Positions 1 through 5,135 of a stretch of DNA of 5,839 nt are shown here, one piece after another. The DNA is taken from the NCBI GenBank assembly GCA_003151665.1, contig PLYD01000148.1, forward strand, positions 1 to 5,839. Reading direction: 5' to 3'. The position numbers and the translations under genes were made by a program. The notes beneath the pieces were generated by a model that worked only from the letters and a program-made list of their open reading frames with translations, made no database searches and had not been told where the DNA came from. The DNA is from Candidatus Dormiibacterota bacterium. GTDB taxonomy: Bacteria; Chloroflexota; Dormibacteria; Dormibacterales; Dormibacteraceae. Numbering within the stretch: the first letter of the stretch is position 1; each line of letters opens with the position of its first letter.

Positions 1-44
1 AGCTAATAGGGGCAGAGCCGCCAAGATGGTGCGGTTCGTCCGAG

Positions 45-116
45 CCTCTGGTGGGTGAGCACTCAGTACAGCAGAGCATTGGAGCTCTACGCCTAGACAG
101 TGCCCCCGCCGGCAGG
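45..116 (+). other. Predicted target-binding loop of the bridge RNA
   Basis: The basal stem pairs 45-55 with 105-116, including two G-U pairs and a bulged C at 113. The apical hairpin is AGAGC (73-77) with GCTCT (84-88). The right arm contains CGCCTAG (90-96), the reverse complement of CTAGGCG at 1457-1463, which is the core plus the right target flank. The left guide cannot be tested because the left flank lies outside the window. By symmetry with the donor loop it is probably 58-66, AGCACTCAG, whose last two bases agree with AG at 1-2. Confidence 0.65.
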
Positions 117-117
117 T

Positions 118-188
118 GAGGAGAGATGGACGACCGGTGGGATGTTGTGCCTTGAGCACTGCTCTATTAGCTCGTCGCTGCTCTCCTT
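118..188 (+). other. Predicted donor-binding loop of the bridge RNA
   Basis: The basal stem is AGGAGAG (119-125) with CTCTCCT (181-187), extended by GACGA (129-133) with TCGTC (172-176). A short hairpin GAGC-ACT-GCTC (154-164) caps it. The left arm contains GTGGGATGT (137-145), identical to the last nine bases of the element (1448-1456). The right arm CTATTAG (164-170) is complementary to the first seven (3-9). Sense orientation on the left and antisense on the right is the arrangement known for IS621 guides. Confidence 0.72.
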
Positions 189-191
189 GGG

Positions 192-218
192 CTCGGTATC
201 CACGCGTGTACCGAGGAG
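192..218 (+). promoter_or_regulatory. Shine-Dalgarno site partly held in a hairpin, transposase gene
   Basis: CTCGGTA (192-198) pairs perfectly with TACCGAG (209-215) around a 10-base loop that is itself palindromic (CACGCGTG). The 3' arm takes in the first half of the GAGGAG ribosome binding site (213-218). This site lies 6 nt before ATG at 225 but directly abuts ATG at 219, which favours 225 as the start. The hairpin could limit transposase translation or mark the 3' boundary of the guide RNA. Confidence 0.5.
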
Positions 219-224
219 ATGCCA

Positions 225-1436
225 ATGGTCTTTGTAGGAATCGATTGGGCTGAAGCCCACCACGACATCTGCGTGGTCGACGAACAGGGGCAAGTGCTCG
301 CCAAGCGAAGAGTTCCAGAAGGGCTCGAGGGAGTTGGCAAGCTACACGCGCTTGTCGCCGAGCACGCTGAGGATCCGGCGAGCGTGGTCGTCGGCATCGA
401 AACTGACCGCGGGTTGCTGGTCGGCTCGTTGGTGGCCGCCGGCTACCAGGTCTATGCCATCAATCCGTTGGCCTCAAGCCGCTACCGCGACCGCCATGCG
501 ACCTCGGGGGCGAAGTCCGACCCCGGCGATGCTCGGGTCCTCGCGGACCTCGTCCGTACCGACCGTCACAAGCACCGGCCGCTGGCCGGTGACTCCAACC
601 TCGCCGAGGCGGTCCAGGTCCTAGCCCGAGCGCATCAGGGTCTGGTCTGGACTCGACAGCGCCAGGCCAACCAGCTTCGCAACGCACTGCGGGAGTTCTA
701 CCCCGGAGCCCTGGCCGCATTCGACGACCTCGACGCGGCCGATACGGTGGCCATCTTGGAGCGAGCCCCGACCCCAGTCCGTGGCCGCGCTCTCTCCCAG
801 GCCAAAATCATCTCCGCTCTCCGTCAGGGCGGCCGGGAGCGAAACCTGGAGGCGAAGGCGGCTCAGATCCAAGCCCATCTGCGACTGCCTCAGCTGGAGG
901 CGCCGGCACCGCTCGTCGAAGCCTATGGCCACAGCGTGGCCGCCACCGTGGCCGTCATCAAACAGCTCAACCTGCAGATTGCAGTTCTCGAGCAGGAGCT
1001 GGCCGCGAGTTTTGAGTTGCACCCGGACGCCGAGATCTACCTCAGTCTGCCTGGACTCGGTCTTGTCCTCGGCGCCCGGGCTATGGCCGAGTTCGGTGAT
1101 GACCGAACTCGCTTCCTGAATCCTAAGGCTCGCAAGAGCTATGCGGGCACCGCGCCCATCACCAAGGCCTCCGGCACTCGCAAGGTCGTGCTAGCCCGGG
1201 TGGCCCGCAACCGTCGTCTTGCCGACGCCTGCTACCAATGGGCATTCTCCGCCCTCACTCGCTCCGAAGGCGCCCGGCATCGATACGACGCCCTGCGCGC
1301 CCGCGGCCAGACACATCATCAAGCCCTGCGAGCTCTGGCCAATCGCCTGGTCGGCGTCTTGCACGGCTGCCTAACTAATCGCCAGGCTTACAGCGAACAT
1401 CTTGCTTGGCCGACTCAAGTTGAAGTTGCCGCTTGA
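225..1436 (+). CDS. IS110 family RNA-guided recombinase (transposase)
   Basis: The enzyme should excise the element as a circle and insert it at a target chosen by the bridge RNA. The protein has 403 residues from ATG 225. A second ATG at 219 adds two residues but leaves no room for the ribosome binding site. The N-terminal RuvC-like DEDD domain begins at once with VFVGIDWA. Its acidic residues are Asp7 (GIDWA), Glu59 (VGIETD), and Asp99 and Asp102 (KSDPGDA). A long helical linker, coiled-coil-like with Leu/Gln-rich stretches around 205-260, leads to the Transposase_20 domain. That domain carries SLPGLG (about 274-279) and an ASG motif whose Ser316 is the likely serine nucleophile, by analogy with Ser241 of IS621. 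No stop or frameshift interrupts it, so the element may be active. It is somewhat longer than IS621 transposase (326 residues) but within the family range. Confidence 0.95.
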   Translation: MVFVGIDWAEAHHDICVVDEQGQVLAKRRVPEGLEGVGKLHALVAEHAEDPASVVVGIETDRGLLVGSLVAAGYQVYAINPLASSRYRDRHATSGAKSDPGDARVLADLVRTDRHKHRPLAGDSNLAEAVQVLARAHQGLVWTRQRQANQLRNALREFYPGALAAFDDLDAADTVAILERAPTPVRGRALSQAKIISALRQGGRERNLEAKAAQIQAHLRLPQLEAPAPLVEAYGHSVAATVAVIKQLNLQIAVLEQELAASFELHPDAEIYLSLPGLGLVLGARAMAEFGDDRTRFLNPKARKSYAGTAPITKASGTRKVVLARVARNRRLADACYQWAFSALTRSEGARHRYDALRARGQTHHQALRALANRLVGVLHGCLTNRQAYSEHLAWPTQVEVAA

Positions 1437-1456
1437 CTTTTACAGCCGTGGGATGT
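1433..1456 (+). promoter_or_regulatory. Right-end half of the circle-junction promoter (-35 half)
   Basis: TTGACT at 1433-1438 overlaps the transposase stop codon. Seventeen bases (1439-1455) separate it from T1456, the last base of the element. If the right end is joined to the left end at 3, the next six bases read TCTAAT (T1456 followed by 3-7). That gives a five-of-six match at both -35 and -10 with ideal spacing. In the inserted state the hexamer instead reads TCTAGG (1456-1461), so the promoter should be weak or absent. Such junction promoters are known for IS110-family circles. The reading is from sequence only. Confidence 0.65.
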
Positions 1457-1963
1457 CTAGGCGGTGGCCGCCTTGGCGTCACGTATCAGGCGGACCACCG
1501 GGATCTCCCGGTCCGTCTTGGTCTGGTACTCGGCGAAGTTCGGAGCCTCGCTCGTGATCCGTTTCCAGGCTGCCGCCCGGTCTGCGCCGTCGAGTGATGC
1601 CGGCCGCACCCGGAAACGCTCGCCCCGCACCTGCAGGAAGACGCGGTCGGGATTCTTGGCGAGGTTCACGTACCAGCTCGGATGGCGTGCAGCGCCTCCC
1701 ATCGAAGCGACGACCAGCCAGGCGCCCTCGCCCTCTGGAAAGCCGGCGACGGTGGATGAGCGCTCGAGGCCGGTGCTCGAGCCGAGCGTGGTGAGAACGA
1801 CCATGTTTCGATGGCCGCGGCCGCCAACCAGCTTGTAGATACGTGCGTGGAGCCGCGCCAGCGGTCTGAACGCGCCCGGCACCTGGAAGCCGCGAGTGCC
1901 GTTCGGCGTGATCTTTACAGTCATATCTTGATTAGCTACCCGATCGAGGCTCGACTTATTCAT
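1457..1963 (-). CDS. F420-dependent (deazaflavin) nitroreductase/quinone reductase-like protein
   Basis: The product has 168 residues and belongs to the Ddn-like split beta-barrel family (DUF385, nitroreductase family deazaflavin-dependent oxidoreductase). Members use reduced F420 to reduce quinones, nitro compounds or other substrates. Recognisable parts are the strand LTTLGSSTGLERSSTV (about 57-72), the WLVVASMGG strand (82-90), the family signature RHPSWYVNLAKNPD (93-106) and the C-terminal REIPVVRL (152-159). No signal peptide or membrane helix is seen. The start at 1963 has a GAGG about 4 nt upstream; an internal ATG at 1924 is a less well-spaced alternative. It lies 50 bp downstream of the secreted-protein gene on the same strand and may be cotranscribed with it. 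The IS abuts its stop codon: CTA at 1457-1459 is read as TAG and its CT is the IS core, so the protein is intact but its native 3' region is displaced. The substrate cannot be told. Confidence 0.85.
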   Translation of the reverse strand: MNKSSLDRVANQDMTVKITPNGTRGFQVPGAFRPLARLHARIYKLVGGRGHRNMVVLTTLGSSTGLERSSTVAGFPEGEGAWLVVASMGGAARHPSWYVNLAKNPDRVFLQVRGERFRVRPASLDGADRAAAWKRITSEAPNFAEYQTKTDREIPVVRLIRDAKAATA

Positions 1964-2013
1964 GCGGCCTCATGATCTCGCATGAAGGCGATCATCTCTC
2001 TTAGCCTCCCGGG

Positions 2014-2439
2014 TCAGCGCCCGACCACCACTGTGATCGTGAAGTGCTGGTCGGGGCAGCCCGACTTGGCCATCGCCTCACATGTCGTGGCGCCCTTCGC
2101 GTCGAGCGTCGCCTGGCCCGCGCTGACCGCAACAAACTCGGCCGTATAGGTGTCAGTCCTGCCCGGTCCAGCGTCGCGCACCTGTGGCGACCGGTTCTGC
2201 GACCCCGCTTTGAGGACGTCCGCCGGCGAGGCAGCCACCGTCCAGACCAGCGACGAGCCTGGCACCGGGTAGGTGTCTACCAGCACGACCCGGACGGTGT
2301 CGCCGCCGTTCAGGTTGAAGGTCTTGCCGGCATCGGTCTGCTTCAACACGATCGTGGTGGCGGCGTTCGCTGGGGCTCCACCACACGAGACGGCGGTTAT
2401 GACTCCGAATACGCCCAGAGCGACGAGTGTTTGTTTCAT
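2014..2439 (-). CDS. Predicted secreted lipoprotein, beta-rich, remotely chagasin-like
   Basis: The product has 141 residues from ATG 2439. I chose this start because it places a clear export signal at the N-terminus: MKQ, a hydrophobic run (LVALGVFGVITA), then AVSC with Cys19 as a possible lipidation site. ANA at 24-26 offers an alternative signal peptidase I cut. A longer frame reaching back to 2559 would run into the divergent peptidase gene. The mature part is short and strand-rich, with GDTVRVVL (46-53), a turn, VWTV (65-68), and a second cysteine pair (Cys120, Cys128) that could form a disulfide. The GDTV...W layout loosely resembles bacterial inhibitor I42/chagasin-like domains, but the NPTTGY and RPW loops of true inhibitors are not present. 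I therefore do not assign inhibitor activity. The ribosome binding site is weak. It is the first gene of a probable two-gene unit with the downstream oxidoreductase. Confidence 0.7.
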   Translation of the reverse strand: MKQTLVALGVFGVITAVSCGGAPANAATTIVLKQTDAGKTFNLNGGDTVRVVLVDTYPVPGSSLVWTVAASPADVLKAGSQNRSPQVRDAGPGRTDTYTAEFVAVSAGQATLDAKGATTCEAMAKSGCPDQHFTITVVVGR

Positions 2440-2506
2440 ACGTGCATTCACGATGGCCGGCCGGCCCAGGTAACGAGACCCGGCCCGATCCTGCCAGCAT
2501 GAAGGT
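2440..2506. promoter_or_regulatory. Divergent intergenic region with a weak plus-strand promoter candidate
   Basis: Only 67 bp separate the two divergent genes, so both promoters must lie here or inside the genes. On the plus strand TTCACG (2447-2452) and TAACGA (2471-2476) are 18 bp apart, a poor match to consensus. GAAGG (2501-2505) lies only one base before ATG 2507. A 12-bp palindrome GGCCGGCCGGCC (2455-2466) sits in the middle and could be an operator or chance in GC-rich DNA. No convincing minus-strand promoter was seen. Confidence 0.3.
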
Positions 2507-4630
2507 ATGGCCAATATAACCACGGCGCCCAAACCCCCCAAGGCCCCCCGGAGGCCCAAGGTGCTGGAAAAGCACGGCGACCGGCGGGTCGACCCCTACT
2601 ACTGGATGCGAGAGAAAGGCAACCCTGAGGTCATTGCACACCTGGAGGCAGAGAACGCCTATACCGACGCGATCATGGCGCCGACCGAAGCCTTGCAGGA
2701 GCGACTCTACAAAGAGATCGTCGGCCGCATCCAGGAGACCGACACGTCTGCCCCGTCGTTCTTCAAGGGCTATTGGAACTACACCCGGACAGTCGAGGGC
2801 CTGGATTACGAGATCTACTGCCGCCGGCCCGGCACCATGGAAGCACCCGAGGAGGTGCTCCTCGACGGCAATGAGCTCGCGCGCGGCCACGACTATTTCG
2901 ACCTCGGGTTCGTCGAGGCCAGCCCGGATCAGAACGTGCTCGCGTACGCGGCCGACTACACGGGCGCCGAGCTGTTCGAGCTTCGCTTCCGCGATCTGTC
3001 GACGGGTGCCGAGCTGGAGGACGTGCTGCACGAGGTGTACTACGGCGCCGCCTGGGCGAGCGACAACAAGACGTTCCTCTACACCAAGGCTGATGTGGCG
3101 ATGCGCCCCTTCCAAGTCTGGCGCCATCGGCTCGGTACGCCCAACACTCAGGACGTGCTCGTGCTTCAGGAGGACGACGAGCGCTTCGAGCTGAGCGTCG
3201 AGCCGACCAAGAGCGAGCGGTACATCATTTTCAGCAGCACCAGCCAGGTCACGGCGGAGTGCAGCTTTGTCGACGCCGATGCCCCGGGCGCGGCGCCAAA
3301 GATGATCGAGCCGCGCCGGCAGGGCATCGAGTATTCGGCCGATCATCAAGAGGATCAGTTTCTGATCCTCACGAACGACGGCGCACGAAACTTCCGCCTC
3401 ATGGCTGCACCGGTTTCGAATCCGGGCCGCGTCTCATGGGTGGAGCTGGTCCCCGAACGCGAGAGTGTTCGGCTGAACTTCGTCGACGTGCACAAGAACC
3501 ACGTCGTGTTGGGAGAGCGTTCAGAAGGACTGCAGAAGCTCGAGGTCCTGGAGACCGGCACCGGGGCGCTACATGTGGTCGAGCAGCCAGAGGCCGCCTA
3601 TACCGCATTTCCCGGATCGAGTCCCGTTTACGACAGCGACGTGATGCGTTTCTTCTACACGTCGCTGACGGCGCCCTTCTCGGCGGTCGATTACGACATG
3701 CGCACTCGGCAGCGGACGCTGGTGAAGGAGCAGCCGGTCCGCGGCGGTTACAACCGCGACGACTACGTCACGGAACGCCTGTGGGCGACGGCGCCGGATG
3801 GCGTGAAGGTGCCGATCTCCGTGGTCCGCAAGCGCGACGTCGAGCGCAGCGGAGAGAACCCAACGCTGCTTTATGGCTACGGCGCCTACGAGGTTTCGAA
3901 CGACCCGATGTTCGACCCGGTCCGGCTGAGCATGCTCGAACGCGGTTTCGTCTTTGCCATCGCGCACGTGCGAGGTGGGGGAGAGATGGGACGTCGCTGG
4001 TACGAGGACGGCAAGTTCCTCAATAAGACGAACACATTCACGGATTTCGTTGCCTGCGCCACGCATCTGATCGAGCAGCGATACACAAGTCCCGCGAAGC
4101 TGGCGATCCGCGGCCGCAGCGCCGGCGGCCTGTTGATCGGCGCAGTCCTTAACACGCGCCCCGACCTCTTCGCATGCGCGGTCGCCCAGGTGCCTTTCGT
4201 GGACGTGGTGACGACGATGCTGGACGAGACGGTGCCGCTGACTGTCACGGAGTACGAGGAGTGGGGGAACCCGAACGACGTCGAGTACTACCAGTACATG
4301 AAGGGCTATTCGCCGTACGACAACGTCAGCGAGGCTGACTACCCGGCGATGCTGGTCACCGCGGGGCTCAACGACCCTCGAGTCTCGTATTGGGAGCCGG
4401 CCAAATGGGTGGCGAAGCTCCGCGAATCCAGACTTCAAATCGGGCGGCCACTGTTGATGCAGACCGAGATGATCGCCGGGCACTCCGGTCCGTCCGGCCG
4501 TTACGAGTCGTGGCGCGAGGAGGCTTTCATCAACGCTTTCGTACTGACCCAGCTCGACGGGGGGTTGCGCCGGGAACTGGCTCCGCCAGGCCCGCCGCCT
4601 CAAAAGGGGGCCCGCCCCCCTTCACCTTGA
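2507..4630 (+). CDS. ptrB: Oligopeptidase B (prolyl oligopeptidase family, S9A)
   Basis: This is a 707-residue cytoplasmic serine peptidase expected to cut oligopeptides after Arg or Lys. The N-terminal part starts with the family signature DPYYWMRE (29-36) and continues as a seven-bladed beta-propeller to about residue 410. The alpha/beta-hydrolase domain follows. The triad reads as Ser538 in GRSAGG, Asp623 in LNDPRV and His659 in AGHSGPSGR, each offset 6 or 7 from E. coli PtrB (532, 617, 652). Glu582 and Glu584 in TEYEEWGNPND correspond to the acidic residues that set P1 Arg/Lys preference. HVRGGGEMGRRWYEDGK (487-503) is also typical. No signal peptide is seen. The last 20 or so residues (PPGPPPQKGARPPSP) form a proline-rich tail beyond the usual end, encoded by a G/C-tract hairpin. 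No in-frame start lies close upstream of ATG 2507. It appears to be monocistronic and divergent from the secreted-protein gene. Confidence 0.93.
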   Translation: MANITTAPKPPKAPRRPKVLEKHGDRRVDPYYWMREKGNPEVIAHLEAENAYTDAIMAPTEALQERLYKEIVGRIQETDTSAPSFFKGYWNYTRTVEGLDYEIYCRRPGTMEAPEEVLLDGNELARGHDYFDLGFVEASPDQNVLAYAADYTGAELFELRFRDLSTGAELEDVLHEVYYGAAWASDNKTFLYTKADVAMRPFQVWRHRLGTPNTQDVLVLQEDDERFELSVEPTKSERYIIFSSTSQVTAECSFVDADAPGAAPKMIEPRRQGIEYSADHQEDQFLILTNDGARNFRLMAAPVSNPGRVSWVELVPERESVRLNFVDVHKNHVVLGERSEGLQKLEVLETGTGALHVVEQPEAAYTAFPGSSPVYDSDVMRFFYTSLTAPFSAVDYDMRTRQRTLVKEQPVRGGYNRDDYVTERLWATAPDGVKVPISVVRKRDVERSGENPTLLYGYGAYEVSNDPMFDPVRLSMLERGFVFAIAHVRGGGEMGRRWYEDGKFLNKTNTFTDFVACATHLIEQRYTSPAKLAIRGRSAGGLLIGAVLNTRPDLFACAVAQVPFVDVVTTMLDETVPLTVTEYEEWGNPNDVEYYQYMKGYSPYDNVSEADYPAMLVTAGLNDPRVSYWEPAKWVAKLRESRLQIGRPLLMQTEMIAGHSGPSGRYESWREEAFINAFVLTQLDGGLRRELAPPGPPPQKGARPPSP
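4604..4622. terminator. GC-rich hairpin in the last codons of ptrB, terminator-like
   Basis: AAGGGGG (4604-4610) pairs with CCCCCTT (4616-4622) around a 5-base loop, giving seven perfect pairs. It lies before the ptrB stop codon (4628-4630). On the plus strand only a mixed TTCACCTT follows, so termination there would be weak. Read on the minus strand the stem is followed by TTTT. No separate intrinsic terminator with a T-run was found between 4631 and 4930. Confidence 0.35.
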
Positions 4631-4930
4631 CTTCATAGGCGGGCGGGACCATCTCCATCCTTCTCGTGATGGGCGGGGTGATGATCCCGGCCAGCCTGGT
4701 GGGTGTTTTCGTGGGCGGAAAACCGCGCCAAACGCCTCGGTCTGTTGAAGCGCAGCGGGTAAACAACGGTTAGGAACATCGCTTAAGCGCGCATCGCGCG
4801 ATCCAAACTAATGTTCGTGGCTATCACATTTTAGCCCCGCATCTTGAGGACTTAGAATTTCCAACCACAAGATGTTGGGTTTGGAGCCTGTCAGGGTACG
4901 ACGGTCACGCTATATGTAGTGGTAAGGGTA
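4631..4930. other. Intergenic region without a convincing gene
   Basis: Nothing here is recognisable as a protein family, tRNA or rRNA. The part from about 4780 is visibly less GC-rich than the genes. It holds short self-complementary stretches. CGCGC/GCGCG (4788-4792 with 4796-4800) is an over-tight hairpin. CATCTTG/CAAGATG (4840-4846 with 4868-4874) has a 21-base loop. A stronger pair at 4885-4940 is listed separately. A short hydrophobic reading frame (4669-4773) is discussed under findings. The region serves as the 3' end of ptrB and the upstream part of the mraZ promoter. Confidence 0.6.
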
Positions 4931-4940
4931 TTGACAGGCT
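4885..4940. repeat. 9-bp inverted repeat overlapping the mraZ promoter
   Basis: AGCCTGTCA (4885-4893) is the exact reverse complement of TGACAGGCT (4932-4940), with 38 bases between. The right arm overlaps the predicted -35 box TTGACA (4931-4936). In RNA arriving from ptrB it could form a hairpin. In DNA the arms are far apart for one protein dimer. There is no T-run after it, so it is not a standard terminator. Confidence 0.5.
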
Positions 4941-4959
4941 GAGGGCCACTTGATACGGT
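4931..4959 (+). promoter_or_regulatory. Predicted sigma-70 promoter of the mraZ operon
   Basis: A perfect -35 box TTGACA (4931-4936) is followed after 17 bp by TACGGT (4954-4959), which fits the TANNNT pattern of housekeeping promoters in GC-rich bacteria. Transcription would start near 4966, directly before the MraZ-like repeats, and leave a leader of about 380 nt before mraZ. It is the best promoter match seen upstream of mraZ in the inserted (linear) sequence. Confidence 0.6.
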
Positions 4960-4970
4960 TCGCGGCGAAT

Positions 4971-5000
4971 CGCGGTGATCAGTGGGGAGAAGTGGTGAAT
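4971..5000 (+). promoter_or_regulatory. MraZ-type operator: three direct repeats at 10-bp spacing
   Basis: The 10-mers CGCGGTGATC, AGTGGGGAGA and AGTGGTGAAT lie end to end. Each has its core (CGGTG, TGGGG, TGGTG) in the same register. MraZ is known to bind TGGGN boxes separated by 5-nt spacers upstream of its own gene. The middle box is a full match, the third differs at one position and the first is degenerate. They lie just after the predicted transcription start, a position suited to repression by MraZ encoded downstream. Confidence 0.6.
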
Positions 5001-5078
5001 CAAGCAACATGGAAGCATACGTCGCACCCTACGTCCAAGTACGGCACGCAATACATCTCCTCTACGCCACTTCTCCCC
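4984..5078. repeat. 12-bp perfect inverted repeat of the operator core
   Basis: GGGGAGAAGTGG (4984-4995) recurs in inverted orientation as CCACTTCTCCCC (5067-5078), with 71 bases between. The second copy preserves the 10-bp register (CGGGG then TGGCG on the minus strand). It may be a second, oppositely oriented MraZ site. Alternatively it is the 3' arm of a long-range stem in the mraZ leader RNA. Confidence 0.7.
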
Positions 5079-5135
5079 GCAGCCGCGATGGCGCCGAACA
5101 TGACCCGGATTCTCACACACCTCGTGGGGGCCTGA

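Larger units (their letters stand above)
14..190 (+). ncRNA. Predicted IS110 bridge RNA (bispecific guide)
   Basis: This is the noncoding leader between the left end and the recombinase gene. In IS621 the corresponding region yields an RNA of about 177 nt that pairs with both donor and target DNA. Three structures can be drawn by hand. The first is a 5' stem-loop (16-22 with 29-36, one bulge). The second is a stem 45-55/105-116 with a small apical hairpin 73-77/84-88. The third is a stem 119-125/181-187 continuing as 129-133/172-176, with an apical hairpin 154-157/161-164. The second and third each leave an internal loop with two single-stranded arms, the architecture of target- and donor-binding loops. 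The arms match the element ends and the right flank. The 5' end is set about 7 nt past the predicted junction -10 element. Both RNA ends are approximate and the fold was not computed. Confidence 0.75.
3..1458 (+). mobile_element. IS110-group insertion sequence, apparently complete
   Basis: The element consists of a structured leader of about 220 bases, one recombinase gene and a right end of about 20 bases. There are no terminal inverted repeats, which is usual for IS110. I placed the ends from guide-like matches in the leader. Positions 137-145 repeat 1448-1456 exactly (GTGGGATGT), and 164-170 is the reverse complement of 3-9 (CTAATAG). Both ends then abut a CT dinucleotide (3-4 and 1457-1458), the same core dinucleotide as in IS621. 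The unit is 3-1456 plus one shared CT. A leader upstream of the gene, rather than a long 3' noncoding end, is typical of the IS110 group as opposed to IS1111. The left flank is not visible except for AG at 1-2, so the target could not be reconstructed on that side. The boundaries are inferred; the family is well supported by the protein. Confidence 0.82.

Noticed and set aside
93..397. Minus-strand ORFs (66 and 76 codons) over the IS leader and the transposase start
   Set aside because: They overlap the structured leader and the well-supported recombinase gene, and their sequences are low-complexity shadow translations with no recognisable domain.
1929..1937. GATTAGCTA in the oxidoreductase gene resembles the IS left end and its guide
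   Set aside because: Only 7 bases match, with no matching left half or sensible core. Probably chance.
2455..2466. GGCCGGCCGGCC palindrome between the divergent genes as an operator
   Set aside because: It is a simple GC repeat that arises easily in GC-rich DNA, with no second copy or known regulator match.
2153..3349. Minus-strand ORF of 398 codons across ptrB and the intergenic region
   Set aside because: It is antisense to a clear oligopeptidase B and runs through the signal-peptide gene. The composition is Arg/His/Val-rich, typical of a GC-rich shadow frame.
3569..4603. Minus-strand ORF of 344 codons
   Set aside because: It is antisense to the catalytic domain of ptrB. No domain is visible, and it is rich in Arg, His and Val as expected of a shadow.
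4788..4800. CGCGC-ATC-GCGCG hairpin as the ptrB terminator
   Set aside because: It has a three-base loop and is not followed by a T-run.
4885..4894. Divergent minus-strand promoter from the left arm of the inverted repeat (CTGACA)
   Set aside because: No -10-like hexamer is found at 16-19 bp on the minus strand, and no minus-strand gene lies downstream.
4950..5135. Plus-strand ORF of 61 codons (TTG start) in the same frame as the following small ORF
   Set aside because: It would begin inside the predicted promoter before the transcription start. Codon use is not GC3-rich, and it has no ribosome binding site.
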